From Furfurilactobacillus siliginis (GTDB taxonomy: Bacteria; Bacillota; Bacilli; Lactobacillales; Lactobacillaceae), in the NCBI RefSeq assembly GCF_001437435.1, contig NZ_JQCB01000008.1, positions 2,993 to 63,593 of the forward strand: a stretch of 60,601 nucleotides of DNA. The letters run 5' to 3'. Under the pieces are notes generated by a model, which was not told the origin of the DNA, searched no databases, and saw only the letters and a program-made list of their open reading frames with translations. Positions 48,090 through 57,014 of the stretch are shown piece by piece. The number at the start of each line of letters is the position of its first letter. Positions within the stretch are counted from its first letter, which is position 1. Both the position numbers and the translations under genes were made by a program.

Positions 48090-48459
48090 AAAAAAATCCC
48101 CTAGTCGATTCTCATCAACTAGAGGACGTTGGTCAACGCGGTGCCACCCCTTTTTATTGCCGCTTCACAACGGCAAACTCACGGAGTTAATTAATAAAAA
48201 AACACGCCCTCTTTGATTAAAAAATCAAAGAGGGCGTGTTGACGCGGTACCACCTCAAGCATTCAACCACCTCACAGTGATTGACTCGGCGAGTTATTAA
48301 TTAACTCCTTGGGATAACGGCCCACGCCGGTCTAACTTACAGTTCTCCTGAACATTCAGCTAGACGACTCACAGATGTGCTTCAGTTAATACCTTGGTGA
48401 CCATCTCAGCAGCGATCACTTTCTGAACAAGGTTCAAACTTACTCTTCTGTTCTTCGTC
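48090..48459 (-). promoter_or_regulatory. T-box leader with two antiterminator/terminator platforms
   Basis: One stem I (closed by 48455-48459 with 48363-48367) carries the specifier loop at 48376-48383. Platform 1 has T-box AGGTGGTACCGCG (48243-48255) and an 18-bp terminator (48201-48240). Platform 2 has T-box GGGGTGGCACCGCG (48137-48150) and a 13-bp terminator (48097-48126). Each platform has its own possible antiterminator: gagg/cctc with gcgt/acgc for the first, and agggg/cctct with cgtt/aacg for the second. No second stem I fits between them. A perfect 12-base inverted repeat (48183-48194 and 48297-48308) encloses platform 1. Confidence 0.9.
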
Positions 48460-48486
48460 ATTTATATTGTTTTAAAAGTTAAAGAT

Positions 48487-48515
48487 AGTATGGTGATTTT
48501 TACAAACTCTGTCAA
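48487..48515 (-). promoter_or_regulatory. Promoter of the T-box amino acid transporter
   Basis: TTGACA (48510-48515) and CATACT (48487-48492) on the minus strand with a 17-base spacer, starting three bases after the mreD stop codon. Confidence 0.75.
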
Positions 48516-48518
48516 GCA

Positions 48519-49037
48519 CTAATTATGCCGCAAATACAATTTACGCAACGGCAGATAAAAAATCATCAGCAAGACTTCGTTTAATGCCAATGTCGGCGCA
48601 AGGCTCACGACCATAAAGTCGGCTAGTGAAACCGATGTTAGCCCGATCAGCCGCAACGCAATCCAACTGAATAATGGCTGAATTGCAAACCCTAGAAATC
48701 CAACCAGCAACGTCGCAAATAAATTGACTGGCAAGTATTGGCGCAATGTTCGCGCTAACCACACGACCACTGGGAAAATGAACAGGTAAATCCCCCAGTA
48801 CCCAGCATAAAATAAATCAAAAACGATTCCGGCGACAATCGCGAACCAGTATGTCGGTACGTGAATTTCATCTTCAAAGAAAGCTGTCGCTAAAAGCCAT
48901 AAGGTCGTTAATTCAGGAACTAGCTTAGCACCATTCGTGAATAGTTGCCCTGCTAATTGCTGACTGATTGCACCGTCTAGAAAAATACAAATGGCTAACC
49001 CAAGTGCAGAAAACCACTTAATTCGTGTGGCCTTCAT
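48519..49037 (-). CDS. mreD: Rod shape-determining protein MreD
   Basis: Membrane protein of 172 residues with about five hydrophobic segments covering most of its length, typical of MreD. It acts with MreB and MreC in lateral cell wall synthesis. It overlaps the end of mreC by one base (49037), showing coupling. In Bacillus minC and minD follow mreD; here a separate transcription unit begins at once. Confidence 0.92.
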   Translation of the reverse strand: MKATRIKWFSALGLAICIFLDGAISQQLAGQLFTNGAKLVPELTTLWLLATAFFEDEIHVPTYWFAIVAGIVFDLFYAGYWGIYLFIFPVVVWLARTLRQYLPVNLFATLLVGFLGFAIQPLFSWIALRLIGLTSVSLADFMVVSLAPTLALNEVLLMIFYLPLRKLYLRHN

Positions 49038-49900
49038 TATTCGTCACCCGCTTGATTCTTAGCAGCAACAGTCACGATGTTGACACTGCCCAACTTACCA
49101 GCTGGACGAATCGCCACTTTGCTAGCATGTCCATAGTCATCGTTCGTAATACCCACGACTTTACCAACGTACAGTCCTTTAGGCGTAACGCCGCCAAGTC
49201 CACTGGTAGCAACCTGATCGCCGTTTTCCAGCTTTGTTTTTGTCGTGATTTGTCCCATTTCAAGAACATTCTTATCCGCGTCGTAGCCAGTGACGATTCC
49301 GTTAACGGTTTCCCCTTTTTTACTCGTAACTTGAATAGCAAACCGGTTTGCATTTTCGTTGTCATCTGAAATCAGTTCAACCTTGCTGTTCGTCTGGTTA
49401 ACTTCAACGACCCGACCGATCAGACCTTTTCCTGCCAATACTGGCATGTTCTTCTTAACGCCATTCGCAGACCCTTTACCGATAATAAGTTGGCTCTGCC
49501 AAGATGATGGTGTACGGGCGATAACACTGGCAGTTAAGCTTTGGTAGTCTGATAGACTTTTATTTAATTTAGCTTCTTGACGTAATTCTTTATTTTCTTG
49601 CTCTGCAGTTTGTAACCGTACCTTATCTTGCGCCATTTGATCGACCTGCTGTTTTAACTTTTGGTTTTCATCATAAGTATTTAACAGTTGTGCTAAAGAA
49701 TTTGCACCGGCGCCAATCCCGTCAGCAGGCAAACTCACCACGCGGTCAGCAAAACCAGCAACGTCATTACCAAATTGCTGGACGACTGGTGGTGTGGACC
49801 GCCGATTACGTACAGCCACTGACAGCGTCATCAGCCCCAAACAGGTAATGACACTAAGTGCAACGATCACCAACCGGCGACTGGAAAAGAATCTATGCAT
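49037..49900 (-). CDS. mreC: Rod shape-determining protein MreC
   Basis: Bitopic protein of 287 residues. A short cytoplasmic N-terminus and one transmembrane helix (about residues 9-28) precede a coiled coil (about 68-110, LLNTYDENQKLKQQVDQMAQ onward) and the extracellular beta-barrel domain with VIARTPSSWQSQLIIGKG and ISDDNENANRFAI. It links MreB inside to the wall synthases outside. It follows mreB after 126 bases that contain a long hairpin. Confidence 0.95.
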   Translation of the reverse strand: MHRFFSSRRLVIVALSVITCLGLMTLSVAVRNRRSTPPVVQQFGNDVAGFADRVVSLPADGIGAGANSLAQLLNTYDENQKLKQQVDQMAQDKVRLQTAEQENKELRQEAKLNKSLSDYQSLTASVIARTPSSWQSQLIIGKGSANGVKKNMPVLAGKGLIGRVVEVNQTNSKVELISDDNENANRFAIQVTSKKGETVNGIVTGYDADKNVLEMGQITTKTKLENGDQVATSGLGGVTPKGLYVGKVVGITNDDYGHASKVAIRPAGKLGSVNIVTVAAKNQAGDE

Positions 49901-49935
49901 CCGTTACCTCCTCATGACACTTTTGTAAATAAAAA

Positions 49936-50005
49936 GTGTGCGGCAAAATTGGAGCTGTCAGCGTCTCCCTCAGAGAGTGAACATCATCCAATGTTTTTGC
50001 CCCAC
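49936..50005 (-). promoter_or_regulatory. Long hairpin between mreB and mreC
   Basis: gtgtgcggcaaaattgg and the sequence ending at 50005 pair through gtgtg/cacac, ggcaaaa/ttttgcc and ttgg/ccaa, with a mismatch and a bulge, around an inner tctc/gaga stem. No T-tract follows on the minus strand. It could be a processing site or partial attenuator that sets the MreB:MreC ratio. Confidence 0.55.
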
Positions 50006-50026
50006 ACATAATTACGGATATTTTGA

Positions 50027-51040
50027 TTAACGACTTCCGCGCCGTTTCATAACTTCAATACTCTTTAATGATTCTCCAGTACCAATAGCCACACAGTCCA
50101 GCGGTTCATTGGCAACAAAGACAGGCACTTTAGTTGCTTCAGAAATAACATCAGTTAAGTTCTTCAGCATAGCGCCACCACCAGTCAACACGATTCCGTG
50201 ATCGATGACATCCGCAGCAATTTCTGGTGATGTTTCTTCCAGTGTTTCCTTAATTGCAGCAATGACTTCCTCGATGGTATCGTGAATTGCTTTGGCAACG
50301 TCTTCAGCGGTTACATCAATGGTCTTAGGTAATCCTGAGATCAAATCACGTCCACGAATAGATTCACCTTCAATGTCAGCAGAAGCTTCAATCGAAGCCG
50401 AGCCAATCTTGATCTTCAGGTTTTCAGCCGTCGTTTCACCAATCAACAAGTTATACTTTTGCCGAATAAAGGCCACGATGGATTCATCCAACTTGTCGCC
50501 GGCCATCCGAATCGAACGACTAGAAACGATCCCACCCAAAGAAATTGTCGCAACATCAGTGGTTCCACCACCAATATCAACAACCATGCTCCCGGTTGGA
50601 TCCATAACTGGTAGGCCCGCACCAATCGCAGCAGCGAAAGGTTCTTCGATGACGTAAGCGTCACGTGCACCGGCAACCCGAGTTGCATCGATAACCGCGC
50701 GTTTTTCAACTTCTGTGATGCCACTTGGCACACAGACCATAATATATGGTTTCTCTGATGTCCGACCCAGTGCCTTTTGAATGTAATACTTCATCATGGC
50801 TACCGTCGTGTCATAATCAGCGATAACCCCGTTTTTCATTGGTCGAATAGCGGAAATGCTACCCGGGGTCCGGCCAAGCATCTTGCGGGCTTCTTTACCA
50901 ACTGCGACTACTTCGCCGGAGTTCGTGTTCCGTGCAACCACTGAGGGTTCACGTAAAACAATGCCCTTCCCGTCGATGTAAACCAACGTGTTGGCAGTTC
51001 CCAAATCGATGCCGATGTTTTTTTGTCCTAATCCAAACAC
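50027..51040 (-). CDS. mreB: Rod shape-determining protein MreB
   Basis: Actin-like ATPase of 337 residues that forms filaments under the membrane and guides elongation. Phosphate-binding motifs [26 protein letters not shown] and [10 protein letters not shown] are in the expected places. The start is taken as GTG at 51040 ([14 protein letters not shown], the family N-terminus), preceded by GAAGGGAAG. The upstream in-frame ATG at 51073 would add 11 residues not usual for MreB. It is first in mreB-mreC-mreD. Confidence 0.94.
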   Translation of the reverse strand: MFGLGQKNIGIDLGTANTLVYIDGKGIVLREPSVVARNTNSGEVVAVGKEARKMLGRTPGSISAIRPMKNGVIADYDTTVAMMKYYIQKALGRTSEKPYIMVCVPSGITEVEKRAVIDATRVAGARDAYVIEEPFAAAIGAGLPVMDPTGSMVVDIGGGTTDVATISLGGIVSSRSIRMAGDKLDESIVAFIRQKYNLLIGETTAENLKIKIGSASIEASADIEGESIRGRDLISGLPKTIDVTAEDVAKAIHDTIEEVIAAIKETLEETSPEIAADVIDHGIVLTGGGAMLKNLTDVISEATKVPVFVANEPLDCVAIGTGESLKSIEVMKRRGSR

Positions 51041-51087
51041 AGTATTCTTCCCTTCAAAAGACCCATGGGCCAAATCATATCGAAAGA

Positions 51088-51093
51088 ATTATA
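51088..51093 (-). promoter_or_regulatory. mreB extended -10 promoter
   Basis: TATAAT on the minus strand, preceded by TGG as an extended -10; the -35 is weak. It lies about 50 bases upstream of the mreB GTG start and next to the radC terminator. Confidence 0.55.
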
Positions 51094-51099
51094 CCATAC

Positions 51100-51131
51100 A
51101 AAAAACAGTGGAAACAGGCTGTTTCCACTGT
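51100..51131 (-). terminator. radC terminator
   Basis: Arms acagtggaaacag and its complement pair over about 12 bases around a very tight loop. T residues follow on the minus strand. Confidence 0.88.
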
Positions 51132-51152
51132 AAGATATATTTTTAAGCTTCC

Positions 51153-51626
51153 TTAATCGTTGTTGGCCGCGGCTAATGTTTTGTCGAGCGCCAAATCAGT
51201 AAATAAATCATGCTCGCCAAAACTAAAGTAACTGTGCCGACCGATGATAAAGCAATCTAGCAAATCAATTCCCATAATTTGACCGGCTAACCACAAGCGA
51301 CGACCAAAATTACGATCAGTCGGTGATGGCGTCGAGATGCCACTCGGATGATTGTGCACAACGATGATGCGAGCCGCATTTGCCATCACTGCGCGATAAA
51401 AAATATCGCGTGGATGGGCAATGCACGCATCAATCGTGCCACGAAACACTTCGTTACGAAAAATAATTTCGTTTTTGACATTAAGCGCTAGTAGTAACAA
51501 CGTCTCTTGGCGAAAATCACCTAGTTCATCGCTCAACGCAACCCCAACTGCACGACTAGATCCCGCAATAACACCCACAGATAGTTGCCCAGTTTCTGGT
51601 AATTCAACTGCTTCATCTTGATCCAT
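51153..51626 (-). CDS. radC: RadC-like JAB-domain protein, N-terminally short
   Basis: Protein of 157 residues consisting almost only of the MPN/JAB metalloprotease-like domain. The metal-binding motif HNHPSGISTPSPTD and an upstream conserved Glu region (NEVFRGTIDACIAHPRD) are intact. Usual RadC proteins have about 220 residues with an N-terminal helix-hairpin-helix part, which is absent here. A clear ribosome binding site (GGAGG) precedes this ATG, so it seems to be a genuine short form, not a frameshift. The cellular role of RadC is uncertain. It is followed by a terminator and by mreB, as in Bacillus. Confidence 0.85.
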   Translation of the reverse strand: MDQDEAVELPETGQLSVGVIAGSSRAVGVALSDELGDFRQETLLLLALNVKNEIIFRNEVFRGTIDACIAHPRDIFYRAVMANAARIIVVHNHPSGISTPSPTDRNFGRRLWLAGQIMGIDLLDCFIIGRHSYFSFGEHDLFTDLALDKTLAAANND

Positions 51627-51687
51627 TTTACTGCCTCCATTTGCTCGTAATACTCATTACATACGCAAAGGAAGCCGCAATGCTCTT

Positions 51688-52995
51688 TTAATCTGTAAAT
51701 AAATGACGAACATCAGAAATAAAGTATAGTGATCCGGTAATAATCAACACATCATCGGCTGACAAGTCACTGGCCGTTTCTGCAATCGCCACCTGCCACT
51801 CTTGATACTTTGGTACTGGCTTCGGTAGGGTTTGTTCTAACGCATCCAAATCGGCCACGGCGCGTGCACCAGGTCCCGCAAAGTGTGTCAGCACTAAATT
51901 CACATTCGGCAATTGTGCCAACAGTGGCAACATTTTTTCATAAGCTTTATCAGCTAATACTGCAAAAATGATGGTCACTTGCTGATCATGAAAATGAGTC
52001 TTGATGAGCGACGCTAATTCGGCCACCGCAGGCTCATTATGCGCACCATCAATCACAACGAGTGGCTGCTCATTTAGTTTTTCAAAACGCCCTGCCCATT
52101 TTGTTGCCAATAATCCCTCACGCACACTAGCGACACTGATTGGCAATTGCTTTAGCTGGTGGTATTTAAGATAAGCCATCAATGCGGTTGACGCATTATC
52201 AATCTGATATTGCCCCAACATACCAATCGCTAAATTGGTAAACCGCTCAGCCAAACCAGTGAATGCAAACCGTTCTTGCCAACCAGACGCATGTCCATAA
52301 GTCACTTCATAATCAGACCCTCGTTTTAGCCACGGTGTTGCCGTTTCTGCAGTGACTTTTGCAATCACCGCTAAGGCATCTGGTTCAACAATATTACCTG
52401 TAATCAGCGGCACGCTTGGTTTAGCAATCCCCGCCTTTTGCCAAGCAATTTTACCAATCGTATCGCCGAGCATCTTCATGTGATCCATGCCAATCGTTGT
52501 GATAATCGACAATAATGGCGTAATCACATTCGTCGAATCGAAGCGCCCACCGAGTCCAGCCTCAACCAAGACGATATCCGCATGTCCTTCGGCAAAGTAC
52601 AGTAACATCATCGCTGTTAACGTTTCAAATTCAGTTGGACCACCTTCAGGTAATTCTTGATCCAGTTGTGCCTCAATCGGTTCGAGTCGCTGAACCAACC
52701 GTAAAATGTCTGCATCAGCTATTGGTTCACCATTAACACTGATCCGCTCATTAAATTGAATTAAAAACGGCGACGTAAACGTTCCCACCGTTAACCCGTC
52801 AGCCTCTAACAGATTGCGTAAAAAAGCGACCGTCGATCCTTTACCGTTAGTCCCAGCCACATGAATCATCGTCACTTTTTGTTCGGGGTGTTGCAGCCGT
52901 TCCAAAAATAATTGCATCCGTGCCAATGTCGGGAGTTTTTTGAATTTCGAACGCCCGTGAATGTAAGCAACTGCTTCTTCGTATGTTTCTACCAT
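51688..52995 (-). CDS. folC: Folylpolyglutamate synthase/dihydrofolate synthase
   Basis: Mur-ligase-like enzyme of 435 residues that adds glutamate to folates. The ATP-binding loop HVAGTNGKGSTVAFLRN lies at about residues 46-62. The Mur-ligase central domain carries GLGGRFDSTNV and TTIGMDHMKMLGDT, and the C-terminal domain has VIDGAHNEPA. The start at 52995 (MVETYEEAVAYIHG) follows AAAGAGGAAGG; longer in-frame readings have no site. It lies between valS and radC, the usual valS-folC order. Confidence 0.95.
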   Translation of the reverse strand: MVETYEEAVAYIHGRSKFKKLPTLARMQLFLERLQHPEQKVTMIHVAGTNGKGSTVAFLRNLLEADGLTVGTFTSPFLIQFNERISVNGEPIADADILRLVQRLEPIEAQLDQELPEGGPTEFETLTAMMLLYFAEGHADIVLVEAGLGGRFDSTNVITPLLSIITTIGMDHMKMLGDTIGKIAWQKAGIAKPSVPLITGNIVEPDALAVIAKVTAETATPWLKRGSDYEVTYGHASGWQERFAFTGLAERFTNLAIGMLGQYQIDNASTALMAYLKYHQLKQLPISVASVREGLLATKWAGRFEKLNEQPLVVIDGAHNEPAVAELASLIKTHFHDQQVTIIFAVLADKAYEKMLPLLAQLPNVNLVLTHFAGPGARAVADLDALEQTLPKPVPKYQEWQVAIAETASDLSADDVLIITGSLYFISDVRHLFTD

Positions 52996-53108
52996 GCGCC
53001 TTCCTCTTTCGCCAAGTCTTTGTTCATAATCATACCACGCACCACCTAACTTCATGGAACCGACACATTTCATAATTTGTTATTTCAAAGCCCGCTTCTC
53101 TTCCAACG

Positions 53109-53156
53109 AAAAAAATCCTCGCCACCATGTCTAAGCAAACATGAGGCGAGGATTTT
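53109..53156 (-). terminator. valS terminator
   Basis: Arms 53113-53123 and 53145-53155 pair perfectly over 11 bases (aaatcctcgcc), with an inner catgt/acatg stem and T residues following on the minus strand. Confidence 0.93.
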
Positions 53157-53170
53157 ATGAGCGTTAACGA

Positions 53171-55828
53171 TTACTTACTAGCTTTTACATCATTCAAACG
53201 TGCGGTTGCAGCTGCCAACTTTTGTTTCCAGTCGGCTTGCTTCCCACGTTCTTCCTCAACAACAGCGGCCGGCGCATTCGCCACGAACCGTTCGTTGCCG
53301 AGCTTCTTTTCAGAACGATCAACTTCTTTAGCTAAGCTGGCAACTTCTTTTTCCAGCCGCGCAATTTCATCGTCGATGTTGATCAATTCTTCTAACGGAA
53401 TGTAAACTTCCGCGTCGGAGATGATGGCTGACATCGCCAACTTTGGTGCGGTCACATCAGCACCAATTTTTACTTCACTTGGATGAACAAACCGGGCAAC
53501 AAAGTCCTGATTGTCTTCAAGCAACTGCTTTAGCTCAGCACTGTCTGTCTTGATCAACAGATCAACCGTGCTGCTCATTGGTGCATTAGCTTCCGCACGA
53601 ATATTCCGCACAGCTGAAATCAATTCAATCAAACGACTCATATCTGCTTCAGCCTTTTCATCAGCAAACTCAGCATGTGTTTCTGGGTACGCTGCCACCA
53701 TGATGGAGTCACCTTCATGCGGCATATCTTGCCACAATTCTTCAGTCACAAATGGCATGATTGGGTGCATCAACCGTAGAATTTGATCCAGAACATAGCC
53801 AAGCATGTTTTGCGTTGCGACCTTAGCAGCCTCATCGTCTCCGTTCAACACTTGCTTGGTCATTTCAATGTACCAGTCACAGAAGTCATTCCAAATGAAG
53901 TTATATAAAGCACGCCCAACTTCACCAAATTCAAACTTATCAAACAAGCGGTGCACATCGCTCACGGTTTGATTTAACCGGTTCAAGATCCACTTATCCG
54001 CCAAGTTCCATTGTTCCTTCGGTGGCAGAACAGGCTTGTCCATGTCCCCTAAGTTCATGATAACGTAACGGCTGGCGTTCCAAATCTTGTTGATGAAGTT
54101 CCATGCAGAATCAAGTTTAGTCGTGTCGTAACGAACATCTTGACCAGGTGTTGAGCCGGTTGCTAAGAACCACCGCATAGCGTCGACACCATACTGATCA
54201 ATGACATCCATTGGATCAATCCCGTTACCAAGGGACTTGCTCATCTTACGGCCTTGGTTATCCCGCATGAGTCCGTGCATCAAGACGTTTTTAAATGGCC
54301 GCCGACCAGTGAATTCAACAGATTGGAACATCATCCGGGAAACCCAGAAAAAGATAATGTCGTAACCGGTGACTAAGTCGTCAGTAGGGAAATAGCGTTT
54401 GAAATCTTCACTATCTGTGTCAGGCCAGCCCATCGTGCTAAATGGCCACAGTGCTGAACTGAACCACGTATCTAAAACATCAGGATCTTGTTCCCAATTT
54501 TCGATATCACTTGGTTCTTCCATCCCCACATACGTTTCACCAGTTTGCTTGTTATACCAGGCCGGAATTCGGTGTCCCCACCAAAGTTGCCGCGAGATAA
54601 CCCAATCATGGACATTTTCCATCCACTGCTTGTATGTGTCTTCAAAACGTGGTGGCCAAAAATCAACCTTGTCATCTGTTTCTTGATGGTCCAATGCTTG
54701 TTTGGCCATCGGTGCCATCTTCACGAACCACTGCGTTGATAAACGCGCTTCAACCTGAACACCAGTCCGTTCAGAATGACCAACCGAGTGGGTGATTGGT
54801 TCGATATTTAACATCCAATCGCCATCTTGGAGGTCTTTCACAATGGCTTTCCGCGCATCAAAACGATCCATCCCATTGTACTTACCAGCATTTTCATTCA
54901 TGGAAGCATCTTCATTCATCGTGTTGATGCGTTCCAAATCATGACGATTACCAACTAAGAAGTCATTAGGATCATGGGCTGGTGTAATTTTAACCATCCC
55001 TGTCCCAAATTCAGGATCAACATATTCATCGGCAATAATTGGAATCTCACGATCAACCAATGGCACCGTGATGTGTTTGCCAACTAGCTCCTTATACCGT
55101 TCATCGCTTGGGTGAACAGCAACCGCAACGTCACCAAACATGGTTTCTGGCCGTGTCGTCGCAATTTCAATATAGTCTTTTCCGTCAAAGGTCGTGCCAT
55201 CCGTAAATGGATATTTCACATGATAGAAGGCACCCTCGTCGTCCTGGTGAATAACCTCAATATCAGACAAGGCCGTCCGTGCTTGTGGGTCCCAGTTGAT
55301 GATGTATTCACCACGATAGATCAGGCCTTTTTTATACATTTCAACAAAGACCTTCCGAACCGCATCAGACAAGCCATCATCTAATGTAAACCGTTCACGG
55401 TCATAATCCATGGAGAGCCCTAACTTAGCCCATTGCTTATGAATCGTCGTACCGTATTCATCTTTCCAATCCCAAACTTGTTGAATGAATTTCTCGCGAC
55501 CTAAGTCGTAACGGGTAATTCCTTGTTCACGCAGCCGCGCTTCGACCTTCGCTTGCGTGGCAATCCCCGCATGATCCATTCCAGGAACCCATAAGGTATC
55601 AAAGCCTTCCATCCGCTTATAACGCACAAGCATATCTTGCAAGGCAGTATCCCAAGCATGTCCTAGATGCAGCTTCCCGGTAACGTTTGGTGGTGGTAAC
55701 ACGATTGAATAAGGTTTAGCTTGCTTATCACCGGATGGCTTAAATAGCCCTGCATCAAGCCACTTTTGGTAACGACCTTCCTCAACACTGTGTGAATCGT
55801 ATTTGGTTGGTAAATCTTTGGTTGTCAT
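53171..55828 (-). CDS. valS: Valyl-tRNA synthetase
   Basis: Class I aminoacyl-tRNA synthetase of 885 residues. The HIGH motif appears as [14 protein letters not shown] (about residues 46-59) and KMSKS as [11 protein letters not shown]. The large editing domain lies between them, and the C-terminus ends in the coiled-coil arm typical of ValS. The start is the ATG at 55828, ten bases after AAGGAG; an in-frame GTG nine bases earlier is too close to that site. Controlled by a valine T-box upstream. Confidence 0.97.
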   Translation of the reverse strand: MTTKDLPTKYDSHSVEEGRYQKWLDAGLFKPSGDKQAKPYSIVLPPPNVTGKLHLGHAWDTALQDMLVRYKRMEGFDTLWVPGMDHAGIATQAKVEARLREQGITRYDLGREKFIQQVWDWKDEYGTTIHKQWAKLGLSMDYDRERFTLDDGLSDAVRKVFVEMYKKGLIYRGEYIINWDPQARTALSDIEVIHQDDEGAFYHVKYPFTDGTTFDGKDYIEIATTRPETMFGDVAVAVHPSDERYKELVGKHITVPLVDREIPIIADEYVDPEFGTGMVKITPAHDPNDFLVGNRHDLERINTMNEDASMNENAGKYNGMDRFDARKAIVKDLQDGDWMLNIEPITHSVGHSERTGVQVEARLSTQWFVKMAPMAKQALDHQETDDKVDFWPPRFEDTYKQWMENVHDWVISRQLWWGHRIPAWYNKQTGETYVGMEEPSDIENWEQDPDVLDTWFSSALWPFSTMGWPDTDSEDFKRYFPTDDLVTGYDIIFFWVSRMMFQSVEFTGRRPFKNVLMHGLMRDNQGRKMSKSLGNGIDPMDVIDQYGVDAMRWFLATGSTPGQDVRYDTTKLDSAWNFINKIWNASRYVIMNLGDMDKPVLPPKEQWNLADKWILNRLNQTVSDVHRLFDKFEFGEVGRALYNFIWNDFCDWYIEMTKQVLNGDDEAAKVATQNMLGYVLDQILRLMHPIMPFVTEELWQDMPHEGDSIMVAAYPETHAEFADEKAEADMSRLIELISAVRNIRAEANAPMSSTVDLLIKTDSAELKQLLEDNQDFVARFVHPSEVKIGADVTAPKLAMSAIISDAEVYIPLEELINIDDEIARLEKEVASLAKEVDRSEKKLGNERFVANAPAAVVEEERGKQADWKQKLAAATARLNDVKASK

Positions 55829-55863
55829 AATGGTCACACTCCTTAATTGATTTTAAACGGCAT

Positions 55864-56090
55864 AAAAAAAGTCCTAATGCACAGCCAACTGCTGTACATT
55901 AGGACGATTACTCGCGGTACCACCTAAATTGGGAATCACTTCCCCACTTTAACCCGGTTAACGGTGGTTTCCGTCACCACCTACTCCGTTCAGTGGTAAA
56001 GCTCACAAGTTACTTTCGGTGAGGTCGCCGCATCAACTTTTCACTATCGTTGACTCTCTATACCGGTTCAATCACGTACTCGCTTGTTCA
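55864..56090 (-). promoter_or_regulatory. T-box riboswitch of valS
   Basis: Stem I is closed by ACAAG (56083-56087) and CTTGT. The specifier loop reads GAAAGTAA, giving the valine codon GTA (56011-56013). The T-box AGGTGGTACCGCGAG is at 55911-55925, with UGGU suited to A73. The terminator stem gtcctaatg...cattaggac (55871-55905) is followed by seven T on the minus strand (55864-55870). It fills the 317-base gap between valS and tpx. Confidence 0.95.
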
Positions 56091-56115
56091 ATGCGCGTTC
56101 ATTTAATTGTCATTT

Positions 56116-56144
56116 ATCATAAGCGATGACAGCACTAACGTCAA
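56116..56144 (-). promoter_or_regulatory. valS promoter
   Basis: TTGACG (56139-56144) and TATGAT (56116-56121) on the minus strand, 17 bases apart; the -35 begins two bases after the tpx stop codon. Confidence 0.65.
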
Positions 56145-56145
56145 G

Positions 56146-56643
56146 CTACTTCGCAAACTGTGCCAGTTGTGCCAACACTTTGTCATAGTCTGGTTCGTCT
56201 GTTAATTCACGTAACAAATCGCGGTACACAATCTTGCCGTTACCATCGACAACATAAACACAGCGTGCCAACAGATCAAGATCTGGAATCAACAGGTTCG
56301 TTGCATATCCGAAAGATTCCTCATGATCTGACAACAACGTTAGATTTTTAACGCCTTCGGCTGCACACCAATCGGTTTGATCGGCCGGTGTATTGGTTGA
56401 AATCGTTAAAAATGGCACGTCTGGAAATTCATCAGCCTGTTGATTAAACTTTTTCGTTTCTAACGAACACACGTCGGTATGTAAGTCGGGCACAACACTG
56501 ACAACCATTGGCTTACCAATCAGGTCAACAGTCTTAACCTTCTCGCCAGCCTGATTAAACAGCTTAAAATGCGGCAGCTCGTCACCAATCTTGAGTGGCT
56601 CACCAACAAGTTGGACCTTTTCACCACGTACTGTAATTTCCAT
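56146..56643 (-). CDS. tpx: Thiol peroxidase
   Basis: Peroxiredoxin of the Tpx family, 165 residues, that reduces peroxides using thioredoxin. The peroxidatic cysteine is in HTDVCSLETKKFN (near residue 60) and the resolving cysteine in TDWCAAEG (near residue 94), the spacing expected for Tpx. The start at 56643 follows GGAGG; a longer reading is rejected. No partner gene is adjacent; TrxA, encoded at 13785-14102, could supply electrons. Confidence 0.94.
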   Translation of the reverse strand: MEITVRGEKVQLVGEPLKIGDELPHFKLFNQAGEKVKTVDLIGKPMVVSVVPDLHTDVCSLETKKFNQQADEFPDVPFLTISTNTPADQTDWCAAEGVKNLTLLSDHEESFGYATNLLIPDLDLLARCVYVVDGNGKIVYRDLLRELTDEPDYDKVLAQLAQFAK

Positions 56644-56763
56644 GAACAGTGCCTCCGATTTCATTTGATTACCATCATTGTAACCATTTTCAGGTCAATG
56701 TAAATCACAACGAATTGAACTTAATGCATCTGTCACTTTAACCGCGGCTAACCTACCAAAAAG

Positions 56764-56904
56764 CTACTTGTTAAAAATCTTTGGCCCTTTACGCATGTTT
56801 TTACGATCATTCTTTGGGTCAGCGTAACGTTCATTTCGTTGCCCACCCTGTTTCTTTTTTTCAATCAATGCGCGCATTTTTTCTTTTTGTTCCTGACTCG
56901 TCAT
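56764..56904 (-). CDS. Small basic protein, 46 residues
   Basis: A short gene not recognised as a named family. GAGGA precedes the ATG by a good distance. The product begins MTSQEQKEKMRALIEKKKQG and ends RKNMRKGPKIFNK. It has a charged helical N-terminal half and a very basic C-terminal half, with no membrane segment or cysteine. Composition suggests RNA or ribosome binding, but that is inference. It stands alone in the gap between tpx and the DUF1801 gene, with no clear terminator. I regard it as real because of start signal, composition and similarity in style to small basic lactobacillar proteins. Confidence 0.65.
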   Translation of the reverse strand: MTSQEQKEKMRALIEKKKQGGQRNERYADPKNDRKNMRKGPKIFNK

Positions 56905-57014
56905 TTAGATAATCCTCTTTCTATTCTTGTAAATTTGGTTAGCTTTTAGTCTAACAAGTTGTCTCGTAACAGTCCAGAATGATCCCGCCGATTCCCATCA
57001 TCAACGCGACAACC

